A stretch of DNA of 64,000 nucleotides, from positions 2,951,667 through 3,015,666 of the forward strand of contig OX424568.1 in NCBI GenBank assembly GCA_949152475.1. Reading direction: 5' to 3'. The DNA is from Terebella lapidaria (lineage: Eukaryota > Annelida > Polychaeta > Terebellida > Terebellidae). Under the pieces are notes generated by a model, which saw nothing but the letters and a program-made list of their open reading frames with translations, searched no databases and was not told where the DNA came from. Both the position numbers and the translations under genes were made by a program. Positions 12,781 through 23,685 of this stretch are shown piece after piece (position 1 is the first letter of the stretch; each line of letters opens with the position of its first letter).

Positions 12781-14887
12781 CTAGACGTCAAGGCCTAAAG
12801 ATGCCTTGGAGGCATTTCGGTGTGATGAATAATTTATAATACTAGATATCGACGAAAATGAAAAATGTCGACAAATTTCGGGTCAAGGTCAAAGTTCATC
12901 CATAATACCCGCTAGACATGTTTGTCTAGGGCGACGAGTCCGAAAATACCATCCGTTTCGCTCTACGACGCACCGTTTCCGAGATATCGACGAAAACAAA
13001 AACTGCCGACTCGGCAAAAAAATTTCGGGTCAAGGTCAAAGTTAATCCATAATACCCCTTAGACATGTTTGTCTAGGGCGACGAGTCCGAAAGTAACGTC
13101 CGTTTCGCTCTACGACGCACCGTTTCCGAGATATCGACGAAAACGAAAAATGCCGACTCGGCAAAAAAATTTCGGGTCAAGGTCAAAGTTCATCAATAAT
13201 TCCCCTTAGACATGTTTGTCTAGTGCGACGAGTCCGAAAATAACGTCCGTTTCGCTCTACGACGCACCGTTTCCGAGATATCGACGAAAACGAAAAATGC
13301 CGACTCGGCAAAAAAATTTCGGGTCAAGGTCAAAGTTCATCAATAATTCCCCTTAGACATGTTTGTCTAGTGCGACGAGTCCGAAAATAACGTCCGTTTC
13401 GCTCTACGACGCACCGTTTCCGAGATATCGACGAAAACGAAAAATGCCGACTCGGCAAAAAAATTTCGGGTCAAGGTCAAAGTTCATCCATAATACCCCT
13501 TAGACATGTTTGTCTAGTGCGACGAGTCCGAAAATAACGTCCGTTTCGCTCTACGACGCACCGTTTCCGAGAAAACGACGAAAACAAAAAATGCCGACTC
13601 GGCAAAAAAATTTCGGGTCAAGGTCAAAGTTCATCCATAATACCCCTTAGACATGTTTGTCTAGTGCGACGAGTCCGAAAATAACGTCCGTTTCGCTCTA
13701 CGACGCACCGTTTCCGAGATAACGACGAAAACGAAAAATGCCGACTCGGCAAAAAAATTTCGGGTCAAGGTCAAAGTTCATCTTCATCAATAATACCCCT
13801 TAGACATGTTTGTCTAGTGCGACGAGTCCGAAAATAACGTCCGTTTCGCTCTACGACGCACCGTTTCCGAGATATCGACGAAAACGAAAAATGCCGACTC
13901 GGCAAAAAAATTTCGGGTCAAGGTCAAAGTTCATCCATAATACCCCTTAGACATGCTTGTCTAGTGCGACGAGTCCGAAAATAACGTCCGTTTCGCTCTA
14001 CGACGCACCGTTTCCGAGATATCGACGAAAACGAAAAATGCCGACTCGGCAAAAAAATTTCGGGTCAAGGTCAAAGTTCATCCATAATACCCCTTAGACA
14101 TGCTTGTCTAGTGCGACGAGTCCGAAAATAACGTCCGTTTCGCTCTACGACGCACCGTTTCCGAGGTATGCAGGATGAATCAAGGATGACTCAGCAAAAA
14201 ATTATTTCGACCTCTAGGTCAAAGGTCGTTTGAGGTATCGATCCCAAAATCAATAGGGTTCTTCCCAGGTGATATATAAACCTCCGTGCAAAATTCTGCA
14301 ACTATTGCCTGAATATTTTTTGAGTTATCGTCCGGAAACCAAGTTCCTCGATTTCATCCTCAGGGACCTCACGGACCTCGGAGCCGGATCAAAAAAAAAA
14401 GTACACCCTAGAGATGTTTGTCTAGGGCGACGAGTCCGAAAATAACGTCCGTTTCGCTCTACGACGCACGGTTTCCGAGATATGCAGGAAGCCTCAAGGA
14501 TGAATCAGCAAAAAATTATTTTGACCTCTAGGTCAAAGGTCGTTTGACGGATCGATCCCAAAATCAATAGGGTTCTTCCCTGGTGGCATATGAACCTCCA
14601 TGCAGAGTTCTGCAACTATTGCATAAATATTTTTCCAGTTATCATCCGGAAACCAAGTCTTAAAATTAGCCTTGATTTCATCCTCACGGACCTCACGGAC
14701 CTCCGATCCGGCTCAAAAAGAATAGGGTTCTTCCTCATATCATTTCTGACTTGCGGTGAAAATTTGACAAGGATCCGTCAAGGCAATCTAAAGTTATCGT
14801 CCGGAAACCAAAAGTGGCGGAAGAAGAAAAAAAAAAAAAAAAAAATTCTGCTAAAACCATAAAGGCATTTCTGCCGAAATGGCTTAA
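12781..14887 (-). mobile_element. Helitron-like element with 147-bp tandem core (copy A)
   Basis: The 3' end is the CTAG at 12781 (minus sense) with its hairpin (ATGCCT/AGGCAT). The 5' end near 14887 carries a perfect-stem hairpin region related to AAGGCATTTC-GGCA-GAAATGCC. Removing it restores one intact NotI-type unit (AGATAA joined to TTATGTGG). The insertion was therefore between A and T without target duplication, the Helitron signature. Layout in its own sense: 5' hairpin, A-rich/T-rich tract, two roughly 280-bp modules, nine to ten 147-bp units, short 3' end. It has no ORF for Rep/helicase. Confidence 0.82.
12845..14163 (-). repeat. 147-bp tandem array A
   Basis: The landmark GACATG occurs at 12915, 13062, 13209, 13356, 13503, 13650, 13803, 13950 and 14097. 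Spacing is exactly 147 bp except one unit of 153 bp with a 6-bp internal duplication. Units are nearly identical and CpG-rich (roughly 17 CpG each). Each contains GGGTCAAGGTCAAAGTTCA and the hairpin TAGACA-TGTT-TGTCTA. Confidence 0.95.
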
Positions 14888-15248
14888 TTATGTGGCGGCC
14901 GCCAGATAATTAAGTGGCGGCCGCCAAATAATTAAGTGGCGGCCGCCAGATAATTATGTGGCGGCCGCCAGATAATTATGTGGCGGCCGCCACTTAAATA
15001 TATTTTCACACCTGGCACTAACGGTCTTCCGTAGGGATGAACATTGACCTTGACCTGAAATTTGTTTGCCGAGTCGTCATTTTCGTTTCCCGCAATATCT
15101 CGAAAATGGTGCTTCTTAGAACGAAACGAACGTTATTTTTGGTTCATCCCGCTAAACAAACATGTCTAAGGCAAACATGTCTGAGTCGACATCTCTGATT
15201 TTTTTTTGATATCTTGGAGACAGTGTGTCGTAGAGCCCATGGTAAACC

Positions 15249-15508
15249 GCCTCTGTGGCCGAGTGGATGGGACCGGTGGCTCTTGAAGCAACGAAGCTCA
15301 GAGGCGGTAGGTGACGCGGGTTCGATCCCCGTCACCGGCACAAAGTAGGTGGAGTTTTCATCCTGGCAACGCAAAGGTTTCTCCATTCGAATGTGCTTTC
15401 CAAATTCTAAATTGTCACCCGACGGGGGATGGGGAAGACAGGCAGAATTGCCTATCATCATGGACCGTCGTTAAATAAATCTGATTATTATTATTATTAT
15501 TATTATTA
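15249..15508 (+). mobile_element. tRNA-derived SINE
   Basis: It begins with a tRNA-like head: an A-box-like TGGCCGAGTGG near 15256 and B box GGTTCGATCCC near 15319, folding as a Leu/Ser-type tRNA with a long variable arm. A unique body follows, then an (ATT)n tail at 15485-15508. A relic of the same family lies at 7461-7680 in reverse orientation. The antisense open frame across it is a by-product of the tRNA-like head. Confidence 0.85.
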
Positions 15509-15572
15509 ACATGTTATAAATTAGTCTTAACACCGAAATGCCTCCAAGGCATCTTTAGGCCTTGACGTCTAG

Positions 15573-16706
15573 TTATCTGTACCCATTTAGTTCTGACATT
15601 GTAGTTTGTGTTGATGTGTGTGGCAGTGTGCCATATGGGTAAATGGGCCAATATTGTTGTTTGTACAGTTTGTCCAAAATGGAGTAAATGGTTTGCAACA
15701 AGAAGCAAATGCGTTGCAAACAATTCACACTATGTAGCTATATTATATTATTTATCGGGAAATATTTTCACAAAAAAACTTTCAAAAAGTTTGGCAGAAT
15801 TACATGTAATTCACTGTGGAATATAACTTTTTCAAACTTTCTCGCAAACAATTTAAGGTGTGATTGCACGTAACTTACCAGTGACTGCACTGAGGCACTT
15901 TTCCATTGACTTATAATGTGAAAGTAAAGGTAACAAAATCACCAAAACAATACAATCCCCTGACCTAAAACTTGGCTAGCACACACACATATACTCAGGG
16001 ATGATTAACCGAGACATGGTTTCATAAATGATATCACGAAAGCTGTGGATTTTGATGATTAGATAAATAATTTTATACGTTTCACCAAAACGAAGATTCG
16101 AGTGTTCTGTTTGACAAGCACTGGCTGTTGCATATATTTATTCCTTGTTGTCGTCAAAAAAATGAGAATATATAGGGCTATACTTTCTGTGAGATGAATA
16201 CAATGAGCTGAACATTCATAATCCCAAACACCTCGGTGCACCCGAGTGCATATCACCTGTGAGTTTTACTGGCCTCACTAGCTATTTGCTGCACAGCATA
16301 ATCCTTACGCTCGCCCTGTTGTGAGTGTATTTTGTAGATTGAGAAATAGGTCGGAAAATGACATATGAAAACGATGAATTTAACAAATTTAACATTGCTT
16401 AGTGAGAAACAGAGTCTCGGTTAGTAATCCTTGATGGTTAACAATCAGAAAGGCAAAGTTTCACGTTGATTGGAAGTGTGTAAATTCATGAATTTGTTAC
16501 CTTTATATTTACATTATAAGTGAATGGACAGCTGGTCAATGCCAGGTTCATGACGATCACATGCAATCAATCCTTAATGATTTATGGAACTTGAATCACA
16601 TACAATTGACGTCGGTGAAATTCAAGTAGAGAATAGGATACATGTACTTGTGAACATTACTGAATCAAGATCTAGTCAATATGATAAATCTGACAGCATG
16701 ATCAGC
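15573..16706. other. 3' flank of the C5orf34-like gene; no gene recognised
   Basis: AT-rich sequence without recognisable coding exons or repeat families. It separates the transposon nest from the C5orf34 poly(A) signal. Confidence 0.5.
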
Positions 16707-16712
16707 TTTATT
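16707..16712 (-). terminator. Poly(A) signal AATAAA for the C5orf34-like gene
   Basis: TTTATT on the plus strand (AATAAA on minus) lies 105 bp beyond the stop codon at 16817-16819, the expected position for cleavage and polyadenylation. Confidence 0.6.
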
Positions 16713-16816
16713 GAATCAAATCTCAGTGAACAAACTTCACTAGAGTCAAAACAAACACTGAATAAAGAACACTGAATAATCTTATACATGTACAATTGTA
16801 CATGTACACCTAGATG

Positions 16817-19800
16817 TTATCTGACACCATCCTGATGATTTTGCCGAGGAGTTGACCCCAGGATTTCATCCAAGTCTTTGATGGCTCGCGAAGTCTGCTT
16901 CAACACGTCTTGTACCGAGTAGAACTCCCCACCCCCACCCTCACTGCCTGGTAACCATGACGACACCCCTCCACCCCTGGTAGCCATGGATGTGGGTGTG
17001 GTGGCGCTCGGAGATGTGTTTGTCGCCAAAGCACCAGGAAAGACTGGGAGTGTAGCTGTCTGCACACCGTGTATTGCACACGCAGGGGCGGTAGTCGCCT
17101 GTGTAGGGACTTCAGACGCGGAGTTCGGGAACATTGTCTGCTCCACGATATCTGCCAGAGATCCGTCAAGGAGATAATAATAAATCAAACAGTTCTTGGC
17201 TGGACCCAGCCACAATGATTCGTGCCTTGAAAATACCAGGGTATAACTTACTGATGATAAATTGTATGCGGTTATTTACTGCACTGTGTACTTTAGTCAT
17301 AAACATATAAACTATGTTTACCAAACCACATTTATACATGGCAAACGTACTTCTTCATGGTCATGATTTTTTCCATTGTCATCGTCAACCATTATCTTGT
17401 TAAATTGCACTACTACTGGTGCATGTAATAACGACCCCGTATACAAGGATACAGTTGAAGCAGTGAAGCCTGTGAGCCTCTCTCTGGACACGCTCCCAGG
17501 CGTCGCTGTCGTGTACCGTGTCACGGTAGAAGTCTCGTCGCTCGGCCGGGGTCGCTATCACCCAGTCCACCCACTGCAGGGCCGTGTCTACATACCTGGG
17601 GGATAGAGATTTCATGTAAACTCGGCAGTGATATCATCCATTCAATGATTCATTTGATTGATTCCATGGCAATAGTAGGAAGGAAAGAAACAATTAAGTC
17701 TCTTCAAATTTTCAACATGGAAGCAGATTTCGATGCAAGGTTTGAACTTTTGTTTACATCTCTTAGGTATCTCTAGTCTCATTCAACCATCTTGAAGTTC
17801 ATGAAGTGAGGTATTCCGCAGTATTGACTTGTCTTACGGTTGATACTCTCCGGGGTCGCTGACATGGACATTATGGTAGTGTCCGCTTGGCAACAGCAGC
17901 CGGCACACCCCAGGGTGTAGGTCTCGAGGGTAGAGTGGGGGCCTCATCACCCCAGGGGTGTCTGATGGCTGTATAGGAGAACAACTTTCCTCGTGACAAT
18001 TTCAAATGCAACAAATGCGATCCATTTTAAAAAAAATGTTATACTGTCTTTCTTATTTTTGACAATAGTCACTTAGTTTCAATTTTAAAAGTATCCATAC
18101 AGTGTATCCATCAGACCAGTCATAATGTCAACATCCATGTCCTATATTACTGAAAAGTATGCCCATTGCTCCATTTTTCCCCAAGTGTTCACTGCAAAAA
18201 CTACAGCCTATTTGGAGCATACTCAGTGGAAAATAAACTAGACGTCAAGGCCTAAAGATGCCTTGGAGGCATTTCGGTGTGATGAATAATTTATAATACT
18301 AGATATCGACGAAAATGAAAAATGTCGACAAATTTCGGGTCAAGGTCAAAGTTCATCCATAATACCCGCTAGACATGTTTGTCTAGGGCGACGAGTCCGA
18401 AAATACCATCCGTTTCGCTCTACGACGCACCGTTTCCGAGATATCGACGAAAACGAAAAATGCCGACTCGGCAAAAAAATTTCGGGTCAAGGTCAAAGTT
18501 CATCAATAATTCCCTTTAGACATGTTTGTCTAGTGCGACGAGTCCGAAAATAACGTCCGTTTCGCTCTACGACGCACCGTTTCCGAGATATCGACGAAAA
18601 CGAAAAATGCCGACTCGGCAAAAAAATTTCGGGTCAAGGTCAAAGTTCATCAATAATTCCCCTTAGACATGTTTGTCTAGTGCGACGAGTCCGAAAATAA
18701 CGTCCGTTTCGCTGTACGACGCACCGTTTCCGAGATATCGACGAAAACGAAAAATGCCGACTCGGCAAAAAAATTTTGAGTCAAGGTCAAAGTTCATCCA
18801 TAATACCCCTTAGACATGTTTGTCTAGTGCGACGAGTCCGAAAATAACGTCCGTTTCGCTCTACGACGCACCGTTTCCGAGATATCGACGAAAACGAAAA
18901 ATGCCGACTCGGCAAAAAAATTTCGGGTCAAGGTCAAAGTTCATCCATAATACCCCTTAGACATGTTTGTCTAGTGCGACGAGTCCGAAAATAACGTCCG
19001 TTTCGCTCTACGACGCACCGTTTCCGAGATAACGACGAAAACGAAAAATGCCGACTCGGCAAAAAAATTTCGGGTCAAGGTCAAAGTTCATCAATAATAC
19101 CCCTTAGACATGTTTGTCTAGTGCGACGAGTCCGAAAATAACGTCCGTTTCGCTCTACGACGCACCGTTTCCGAGATATCGACGAAAACGAAAAATGCCG
19201 ACTCGGCAAAAAAATTTCGGGTCAAGGTCAAAGTTCATCCATAATTCCCCTTAGACTTGTTTGTCTAGTGCGACGAGTCCGAAAATAACGTCCGTTTCGC
19301 TCTACGACGCACCGTTTCCGAGATATCGACGAAAACGGAAAATGCCGACTCGGCAAAAAAATTTCGGGTCAAGGTCAAAGTTCATCAATAATAACCCTTA
19401 GACATGTTTGTCTAGTGCGACGAGTCCGAAAATAACATCCGTTTCGCTCTACGACGCACCGTTTCCGAGGTATCGACGAAAACGAAAAATGCCGACTCGG
19501 CAAAAAAAATTTCGGGTCAAGGTCAAAGTTCATCCACAATACCCCTTAGACATGTTTGTCTAGTGCGACGAGTCCGAAAATAACGTCCGTTTCGCTCTAC
19601 GACGCACCGCTTCCGAGATATCGACGAAAACGAAAAATGCCGACTCGGCAAAAAAATTTCGGGTCAAGGTCAAAGTTCATCCATAATACCCCTTAGACAT
19701 GTTTGTCTAGTGCGACGAGTCCGAAAATAACGTCCGTTTCGCTCTACGACGCACCGTTTCCGAGATATCGAGGAAAACGAAAAATGCCGACTCGGCAAAA

Positions 19801-20725
19801 AAATTTCGGTTCAAGGTCAAAGTTCATCCATAATACCCCTTAGACATGTTTGTCTAGTGCGACGAGTCCGAAAATAACGTCCGTTTCGCTCTACGACGCA
19901 CCGTTTCCGAGATATCGACGAAAACGAAAAATGCCGACTCGGCAAAAAAATTTCGGGTCAAGGTCAAAGTTCATCCATAATACCCCTTAGACATGTTTGT
20001 CTAGGGCGACGAGTCCGAAAATAACGTCCGTTTCGCTCTACGACGCACCGTTTCCGAGATATGCAGGATGAATCAAGGATGACTCAGCAAAAAATTATTT
20101 CGACCTCTAGGTCAAAGGTCGTTTGAGGTATCGATCCCAAAATCAATAGGGTTCTTCCCTGGTGATATATAAACCTCTGTGCAAAATTCTGCAACTATTG
20201 CCTGAATATTTTTTGAGTTATCGTCCGGAAACCAAGTTCCTCGATTTCATCCTCGCGGACCTCACGGACCTCGGAGCCGGATCAAAAAAAAGTACACCCT
20301 AGAGATGTTTGTCTAGGGCGACGAGTCCGAAAATAACGTCCGTTTCGCTCTACGACACACGGTTTCCGAGATATGCAGGAAGCCTCAAGGATGAATCAGC
20401 AAAAAATTATTTTGACCTCTAGGTCAAAGGTCGTTTGACGGATCGATCCCAAAATCAATAGGGTTCTTCCCTGGTGGCATATGAACCTCCATGCAAAGTT
20501 CTGCAACTATTGCATAAATATTTTTCCAGTTATCGTCCGGAAACCAAGTCTTAAAATTAGCCTTGATTTCATCCTCACGGACCTCACGGACCTCCGATCC
20601 GGCTCAAAAAGAATAGGGTTCTTCCTCATATCATTTCTGACTTGCGGTGAAAATTTGACAAGGATCGTCAAGGCAATCTAAAGTTATCGTCCGGAAACCA
20701 AAAGTGGCGGAAGAAGAAAAAAAAG

Positions 20726-20769
<44 letters not shown>

Positions 20770-23685
20770 CTGCTAAAACCATAAAGGCATTTCTGCCGAA
20801 ATGCCTTAATTATATTTGATACTCACATTTCCGTCACGGCTTTCCGCAGTGATGCGCTTGGAGAAGTCCGCCACCATCTCAAGGTTAGTTCTGTCCTCAA
20901 AGACAACCTTGACCCTGCCGCTGGAGCGTGCGGTGAAGCGACCCAGGCCCGGGACGGAGCACTGCTCTAGGAGGGTGGAAGGGCAGGGGGGCTGCAGGGG
21001 GGTGGTGGTGGATGCCAACTGAGGAAGGAACACACTTCAATGAATTGAGTTGATTTTGATTAATTTAAATTGTACACAATTGGCTATAATTGTGGCGAGA
21101 AGGAACGAAGATCTGATTCTTGCCCTGATTAACCTATATGGAATGTCTCAATTGAGTTGAATTTAAATGCTATGATACCATTATCAGGCATGGGTTTTCG
21201 CCAAAAAAAAAAAAATTTGTGAAATTCTGGCACGGCTCACTTTCCAGCAGCATTTACTGTTGACTTCACTCGTGTCCAGCAGGTTCATGTTTTCCTCACA
21301 CAAATGTTCCAGCAACCTACAATACACCCACATGTCATAACACAGCTCAGAGATGTACAAATCTACATTGTATGATGCAATATGTAATTTAGCAGTGATT
21401 GTCAAGCACGTTTACTCATGTACAAGCACGGACTATAGGCAGTTACCGAGCGCCTCGACGGAGGAGATTCTGTATGGAGTACGCCTGCCCGGGTACGTCT
21501 GGAGGGGGGTGAGCCACGGCGTACACTTTCTCCTCTACCTGGAACGGCACAAGGATAAAGACTATTAATTCCTGGATGGTTTCAATATTAAATATGCATC
21601 AAACATCGGATATGGCCAGCAATTTGTTCAACAATGTTCAAAATACATTTGACAGGTTTATCATAGAGAGTGGATAACTATCGACGTACATGTCACTACA
21701 CAGTAGAAACTTTTATCATGACTATATGTATACCTATCTCTATAACAAATCTTTACACTGGTCGCTTGTCAGTGTATTCACCTTTCCGGCCTTGTGTAGC
21801 CAATGTATGAAGTAGTGTCCTGAGAGACCAGAGGACCTCAGCAGGCTGCCGTCTCCGGGGTGAATCTCTACCCCAGGGCTCGGGCCTCGCACAAACCTGG
21901 CAAGACTCAGGGTGTGAGAACCTCATTCAGAACCTCAGGAATGTTTCATGGTACCGGGCATGTACAATAAACAAATATCGAGTAAACTTGAATTTTCATA
22001 TTGTTTCAAACATTTCCAAACAACCAATTGACCTGTAGATTACTCCCTGGGTACACATGACCTTGACGCGACCTTGAGAAGATTGCTCTGTGTCAGCCAA
22101 TACATCTAGGCTGTTGCCATGGTTACCATGTACCTGACGACGCCACTTGTGTAAGTGAGGCGACGAGCAGTTTATCGGCAGCGACTTGGGTAAACTAACA
22201 TAGACCATTTTGGTTTCAGAGTTTGGTTCCTGTGGTGAATCATCTTCGCTTTGACAATCATTTGCCTGAGTGTCACCAAACCGAACAGTGTTACAGTTCT
22301 TTCTAGCAGCTCGAAGCAGTGATGACAGTGGGTGCTTCCACACAGCAGAACAGCCATCCACTGAGTGGTGTTGTGTCACTCGAACATACGCCCATCTACC
22401 TCCAGATGTCTCAGAATCTGACAATGTTGCATTCTGTGTTGGCGTTTTCAAGGATGTAGTGGTATGACTAGAGTCAGCAGCACTAGTGTCTTTTCCTGGA
22501 AAGTACGAAGGAAAAGTGTTGGAAAGTACCAACTTACATGTGTAATTTACATAATTTTAGTTTTGACAAAAATCTTTCAACAGCACAGATCAATGGCAGA
22601 ATAATTTTCATTTGAGATGACCAGTAAACACTGAATCTAATCCTACTGTTGAAACTGTAGCTATTCAGAGCAACCAGCACCTCACCCTTGTTGGACCTGT
22701 GAGGGTTGCCACGACACTGGCCAGCTCGACACAAGAAGGACACTGAAACAAACTGTCGGCATGGCGATAGAGTCAGTCGAACATGACTGTCCAGGGCCGA
22801 AACGGACAGAGATCCGTCAGCAGCGAGTGACACAGGACACGGATCTGGCCACACAACCTCCACGACTTCACGCTCCAACCACTGAAGTGAATATATACAC
22901 ACTAGCACCGGTGAAAGTAGTTATTATTGATGAATAACATATAATACAAATATTACGAAAAACAGGTCTATATCATCTTGCTCTTTGTGTGTATTTTATC
23001 TTTCAGATTCTTGATACATCATAACTAGTTTTACTATTGCCTCTAATTCAGTTACAAGAATTATTTTAAGGTAAATATCATGAACACTATATATAAGTAT
23101 ACAAACATATATCAGACATGTGGAACTTACCACAATGGCATCATCATCCACAACTTGTTGACAGACATATGGTTTCTCAGCAAATCTATTGCGAAAGTCT
23201 ACAGCTTCTTGCAGGAAGGGACGATATGTACTGGTCACAAACTGAGAATACTGCTGGATCCACTGATCTGTCCAGGATACAAAGCAATAAATTGTTGCTC
23301 AGTCAGGCTTGCAATCAAACATTTTATTCTATCATCTCATTCGCCCAGTTAAAACGAAAATTTCTAATCGAGAAGTAATTCAACTAACAAGCAGATTTAA
23401 GTGAGTGGACTGACCAGCGAGCGGATGACAGTTTTCTGACGGTGCAGCCTGATGAATGAAGACAGCGCCACACGGTGCCAGCTGGAGACAACTTCCATCC
23501 GAGTATGAAACCTCCACTGCATCATTGTCATACAGCACCAGCTGAGTGGGCACAGGCAGTGCCATTGCTATGTACATAGAGAAATTAGGTCTGAAATACA
23601 GAAAATGAAATTAACAGTTCGCGTTTTATAAATATTTCCGATTTACGTTCCCTTTCATGAGCTTCCAAGCACTTACGTCTCCATG
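16817..23685 (-). CDS. C5orf34: C5orf34 orthologue (conserved protein of unknown function)
   Basis: Minus-strand exons with consistent phases: 23678-23685, 23415-23590, 23131-23267, 22686-22881, 22033-22495, 21782-21896, 21447-21538, 21241-21316, 20827-21018, 17838-17968, 17453-17595, 16817-17151. The product is about 687 residues against 638 in human. The start is METPNFSMYIAMAL if the 8-nt first coding exon is used, or the ATG at 23577 or 23565 otherwise. Conserved blocks match human C5orf34 in order: VSYSDGSCLQLAPCG near the N terminus, TSTYRPFLQEAVDFRN, the PHLHKWRRQ and CTQGVIYR blocks, IHPGDGSLLRSSG, EEKVYAVAHPPPDVPG, CCWK, VPGLGRF and a C-terminal QTSRAIKDLDEILGS. The family is widespread in animals and its role is unknown; I infer none. 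The intron between 17968 and 20827 carries a 2.6-kb Helitron-like element. The gene is head to head with the methyltransferase. Confidence 0.93.
18238..20809 (-). mobile_element. Helitron-like element with 147-bp tandem core (copy B), in a C5orf34 intron
   Basis: The layout and ends are the same as copy A: CTAG terminus at 18238, hairpin, about twelve 147-bp units, two roughly 280-bp modules, a long A tract (about 20715-20767), and the 5' hairpin GGCATTTC-TGCC-GAAATGCC ending at 20809. The flanks are A and T with no duplication. Both A and B begin with the same shortened first unit, so they derive from one master copy. The 5' end sits 17 nt from the splice donor of the C5orf34 exon at 20827-21018. 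Confidence 0.87.
18300..20060 (-). repeat. 147-bp tandem array B
   Basis: GACATG (or a one-base variant) recurs at 18372, 18519, 18666, 18813, 18960, 19107, 19254, 19401, 19549, 19696, 19843 and 19990. Every step is 147 bp except one of 148. The units are almost identical to array A and carry the same triple nuclear-receptor half-site block. Confidence 0.96.

Larger units (their letters stand above)
11657..15033. mobile_element. Non-autonomous TIR element whose ends are NotI-site repeat arrays
   Basis: The termini TACGGAAG and CTTCCGTA are followed inward on both sides by a GGTGTGAAAATA block and then by tandem roughly 22-bp units built on the palindrome GGCGGCCGCC plus an AGATAATTA spacer. 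The left array is 11709-11820 (5 units). The right array is 12609-12780 plus 14888-14993 (8 and 5 units), cut in two by a later Helitron-like insertion. The flanks GGGATG (6 bp; 8 bp if TAGGGATG is counted) are duplicated at 11651-11656 and after 15033. The uninterrupted family sequence near 56150 shows the empty site. The core (11.8-12.6 kb) is AT-rich and non-coding. The superfamily is unassigned. Confidence 0.75.
10753..15572 (+). mobile_element. Helitron-like (pearl/HINE-type) element, outermost host of a nest
   Basis: The 3' end reads AAATGCCTCCAAGGCATC ... GACGTCTAG, ending at 15572, with a short hairpin followed by CTAG as in Helitrons. The 5' end near 10753 is a decayed version of the family start. 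Inside are two copies of a roughly 300-bp module (10.9-11.2 and 11.2-11.5 kb, each containing GTTTCCGGACGATAACTCG) followed by 147-bp-type units. The body is interrupted by the NotI-repeat element at 11657-15033 and by a SINE at 15249-15508. It has no coding capacity and is therefore non-autonomous. Confidence 0.72.

Noticed and set aside
13062-13080. p53 half-site AGACATGTTT in each 147-bp unit as a functional element
   Set aside because: A single 10-bp half-site per unit matches the consensus by chance easily, and a partner half-site within 13 bp is lacking. The nuclear-receptor block is the stronger signal.
15144-15461. A 105-codon antisense frame with a VTGIEPAS-type sequence
   Set aside because: This is the well-known translation of the antisense strand of a tRNA-like SINE head, not a gene.
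12845-20060. CRISPR-like array
   Set aside because: Units are contiguous tandem repeats without unique spacers, and the genes are eukaryotic and spliced.
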